64,000 nucleotides of DNA from UBA4782 sp034430215 (GTDB lineage Bacteria > Chloroflexota > Anaerolineae > Anaerolineales > Anaerolineaceae): assembly GCA_034430215.1 (NCBI GenBank), contig DAOUFE010000036.1, forward strand, positions 186,001 through 250,000. The letters are read 5' to 3'. Both the position numbers and the translations under genes were made by a program. The notes beneath the pieces were generated by a model. The model worked only from the letters and a program-made list of their open reading frames with translations, ran no database searches and was not told the origin of the DNA. Numbering within the stretch: position 1 is the first letter of the stretch; every line of letters begins with the position of its first letter. Of the stretch, positions 62,667-64,000 are shown piece by piece.

Positions 62667-63767
62667 TTAATATCGCAGCATCGCTCCGATATCGCCAGCT
62701 TTTTCCAGAATCTCGTTTTCCCGTGTAACCACTACACTACCGCCTTGCCTCCACACAATACCTACTGCAGTATCGACAATATCCTCAACTTTATCCATTT
62801 TTGTGCCACATGTCTTACAGGTATTTCGCTGCAGTGAAGTGATCCATCCGCATGATGGGCAGATATGACCTTCAGCGTGTAGCTTCTCATTCATGATCAG
62901 CGTCTGTACTTTACCCTGATGCACATCCTGCAATACCTTTTCCAACCCAACGCTGGCATTCGCGCCCTTGGCAGCCTGGGTGATCAGTTCATTAACTTTT
63001 TTCCGTTCATGAATAATCTGTTTTTCACGGCCAATCTGCATAGCTTTTGCCAAAACTTCAGATTGGCTGGCAGTCATTCCCATAGCAAAAGTGCCAACCA
63101 CAAGTGCCTGCCAAAATTTCGGTAACGCATTTTGAAACTGGTTCACCGTCTCATCTGTACCACCAATTATGACACGGCGCACATTATTCTGTTCAAAGAA
63201 GTGGGCTGCAAATTCAGCAATATCCTTGATATTCCTATCTACCAACTCTTCTGCATGACGGGTTCGCCCTGCTATTCCCCCCATTCTTCCAGGGAAAGTA
63301 GAAGCCCCGCCCCGCTTGACATGCTTTACAACTTCTCCCATTACGCCTTCCTGCTCACGAAGCTCTCCCAGGTGAAAATAGAACAAGCGGGCACCTTGTT
63401 TATCTACCAGTACAACTCCATAACCTCCATAATCATCCAGTAGATCTACAAGGGGTTTTACAACAGGACGGTTGCCAACTGCTATCAGGTCATTTACAGG
63501 TATGGCAAGGGAAAAAGTTTTAAACATCTTTTGTGGAGCACATGAAAAAACTGCAACCCCACGTCCCACCCAATTGAATTCATCATTAAAATAATGCGCA
63601 ATCGCCTGCGCATCTGCTGGCAGGTCGATCCTTTTCAGCATGTTACGCAGGCGAAGTTTATAATAATCCGCATTTCCGGCTGTGGGGTCCGTGTTCAAGT
63701 AAACACTTAATACCGGTTCCACTGATGACACAGCTAATAGATCACTTAAATCTTTATCAGCAAACAC
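62667..63767 (-). CDS. Release-factor-like (baeRF) protein with zinc ribbon
   Basis: 366 residues resembling the bacterial archaeo-eukaryotic release factor (eRF1/Vms1-like) family. The N-terminal LLAVSSVEPVLSVYLNTDP region is followed by an RNase H-fold part (YGVVLVDKQGARLFYFHLGE) and NNVRRVIIGGTDETVNQF. An eL30-like domain with a CxxC...CxxC zinc ribbon (CPSCGW, CKTCG) lies near 300-320. Some relatives act on stalled ribosomes or hydrolyse peptidyl-tRNA; the catalytic GGQ is absent here. The start is GTG at 63767 after AAGGAGGT. Confidence 0.78.
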   Translation of the reverse strand: MFADKDLSDLLAVSSVEPVLSVYLNTDPTAGNADYYKLRLRNMLKRIDLPADAQAIAHYFNDEFNWVGRGVAVFSCAPQKMFKTFSLAIPVNDLIAVGNRPVVKPLVDLLDDYGGYGVVLVDKQGARLFYFHLGELREQEGVMGEVVKHVKRGGASTFPGRMGGIAGRTRHAEELVDRNIKDIAEFAAHFFEQNNVRRVIIGGTDETVNQFQNALPKFWQALVVGTFAMGMTASQSEVLAKAMQIGREKQIIHERKKVNELITQAAKGANASVGLEKVLQDVHQGKVQTLIMNEKLHAEGHICPSCGWITSLQRNTCKTCGTKMDKVEDIVDTAVGIVWRQGGSVVVTRENEILEKAGDIGAMLRY

Positions 63768-63859
63768 AGATACCTCCTTCTAAAGAAACACGGTTACCGC
63801 TTTTACTGGTATTCGATTTTTTACTGCTGATACTACTTCCCAGCAGGCATCTGACCTGA

Positions 63860-64000
63860 TCAGGGTCGCTTTTCGAGTGTGACTGTCACCTCCATTTGTT
63901 TATTATCACGAACGATTGTTAATTTAATTGTATCACCTACAGATTTATTATTCATCATGTAACTGATCAATTGAGAGAAATTGTATATAGGGATGTCATC
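63860..64000 (-). CDS. HtrA/DegP-like protease, PDZ C terminus (partial)
   Basis: The frame runs from the right window edge to a TGA at 63862-63860. The visible 46 residues (FSQLISYMMNNKSVGDTIKL, TIVRDNKQMEVTVTLEKRP) match the end of a PDZ domain in trypsin-like serine proteases. The catalytic part lies outside the window, so activity cannot be checked. The next gene on this strand starts 92 bp downstream. Confidence 0.75.
   Translation of the reverse strand, partial: DDIPIYNFSQLISYMMNNKSVGDTIKLTIVRDNKQMEVTVTLEKRP

Noticed and set aside
1..64000. tRNA or rRNA genes
   Set aside because: I looked in all the larger gaps and saw no cloverleaf with a TTCGA-type loop and no conserved rRNA stretch; a tRNAscan run would settle it.

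Overview
The window looks like chromosomal DNA of a Chloroflexi (Chloroflexota) bacterium, most likely class Anaerolineae. This is inferred from gene content and protein character, not from a marker-gene search. The pointers are an SCO1664-family protein, a greatly enlarged SecA, type-4 uracil-DNA glycosylase, RNase J, PolX-PHP polymerase, DUF951, multi-pass PspC/LiaF-like envelope proteins, and several TTG/GTG starts. No rRNA, tRNA, CRISPR array, prophage or intact insertion sequence was seen apart from one REP-associated (RAYT) transposase gene. Both edges cut genes: an SCO1664-family gene on the left and the PDZ end of an HtrA-like protease on the right.

Layout. 0-7.6 kb: SCO1664-like protein, RAYT transposase, then hom-folK-folP-adenosine deaminase, surE, a CBS-domain protein and a secreted CAP/LysM protein. 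7.8-9.7 kb: cysE and cysK on the minus strand behind a recognisable promoter and a structured leader with an attenuator-like hairpin. 9.9-13.5 kb: a five-gene PspC/LiaF-like membrane operon, followed by a SIMPL-domain lipoprotein. 14.4-17.6 kb: glpX, cdsA, uppS and frr (lipid, cell-wall and translation housekeeping). 17.8-22.7 kb: a small conserved-looking protein, then a ParB-like protein, a metallophosphoesterase, acpS and a pair of M16 peptidase subunits. 22.8-27 kb: a ferredoxin-NADP reductase-like flavoprotein, a membrane protein, a renal-type dipeptidase and ribosomal protein S1. 27-35.6 kb: a 1366-residue SecA and two tandem paralogous membrane proteins. 35.7-39.8 kb: a phosphoribosyltransferase, 70-bp tandem repeats, a GIY-YIG/galactokinase fusion, a TyrA-like dehydrogenase and a site-2 protease.

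39.9-43.8 kb: DUF951, then the plus-strand run tsaE-tsaB-rimI with a CcrM-like adenine methyltransferase and a uracil-DNA glycosylase. 43.8-56.1 kb: two facing polysaccharide blocks. One is on the plus strand (UDP-sugar dehydrogenase, epimerase, flippase, glycosyltransferase). The other is on the minus strand (second UDP-sugar dehydrogenase, glycosyltransferase, GT-C-like membrane protein, methyltransferase, PolX). Between them lies a lipoprotein gene split by one in-frame TAA. 56.4-64 kb: an ABC-2 exporter, dtd, RNase J, an orphan DNA methyltransferase, a release-factor-like (baeRF) zinc-ribbon protein and the HtrA fragment.

No single locus is a clear new defence or mobile system. The best leads are the GIY-YIG/GalK fusion, the CcrM-like methylase in the t6A operon, the SecA insertions, the cysK leader, PolX without its third catalytic Asp, and the in-frame stop at 48872-48874.
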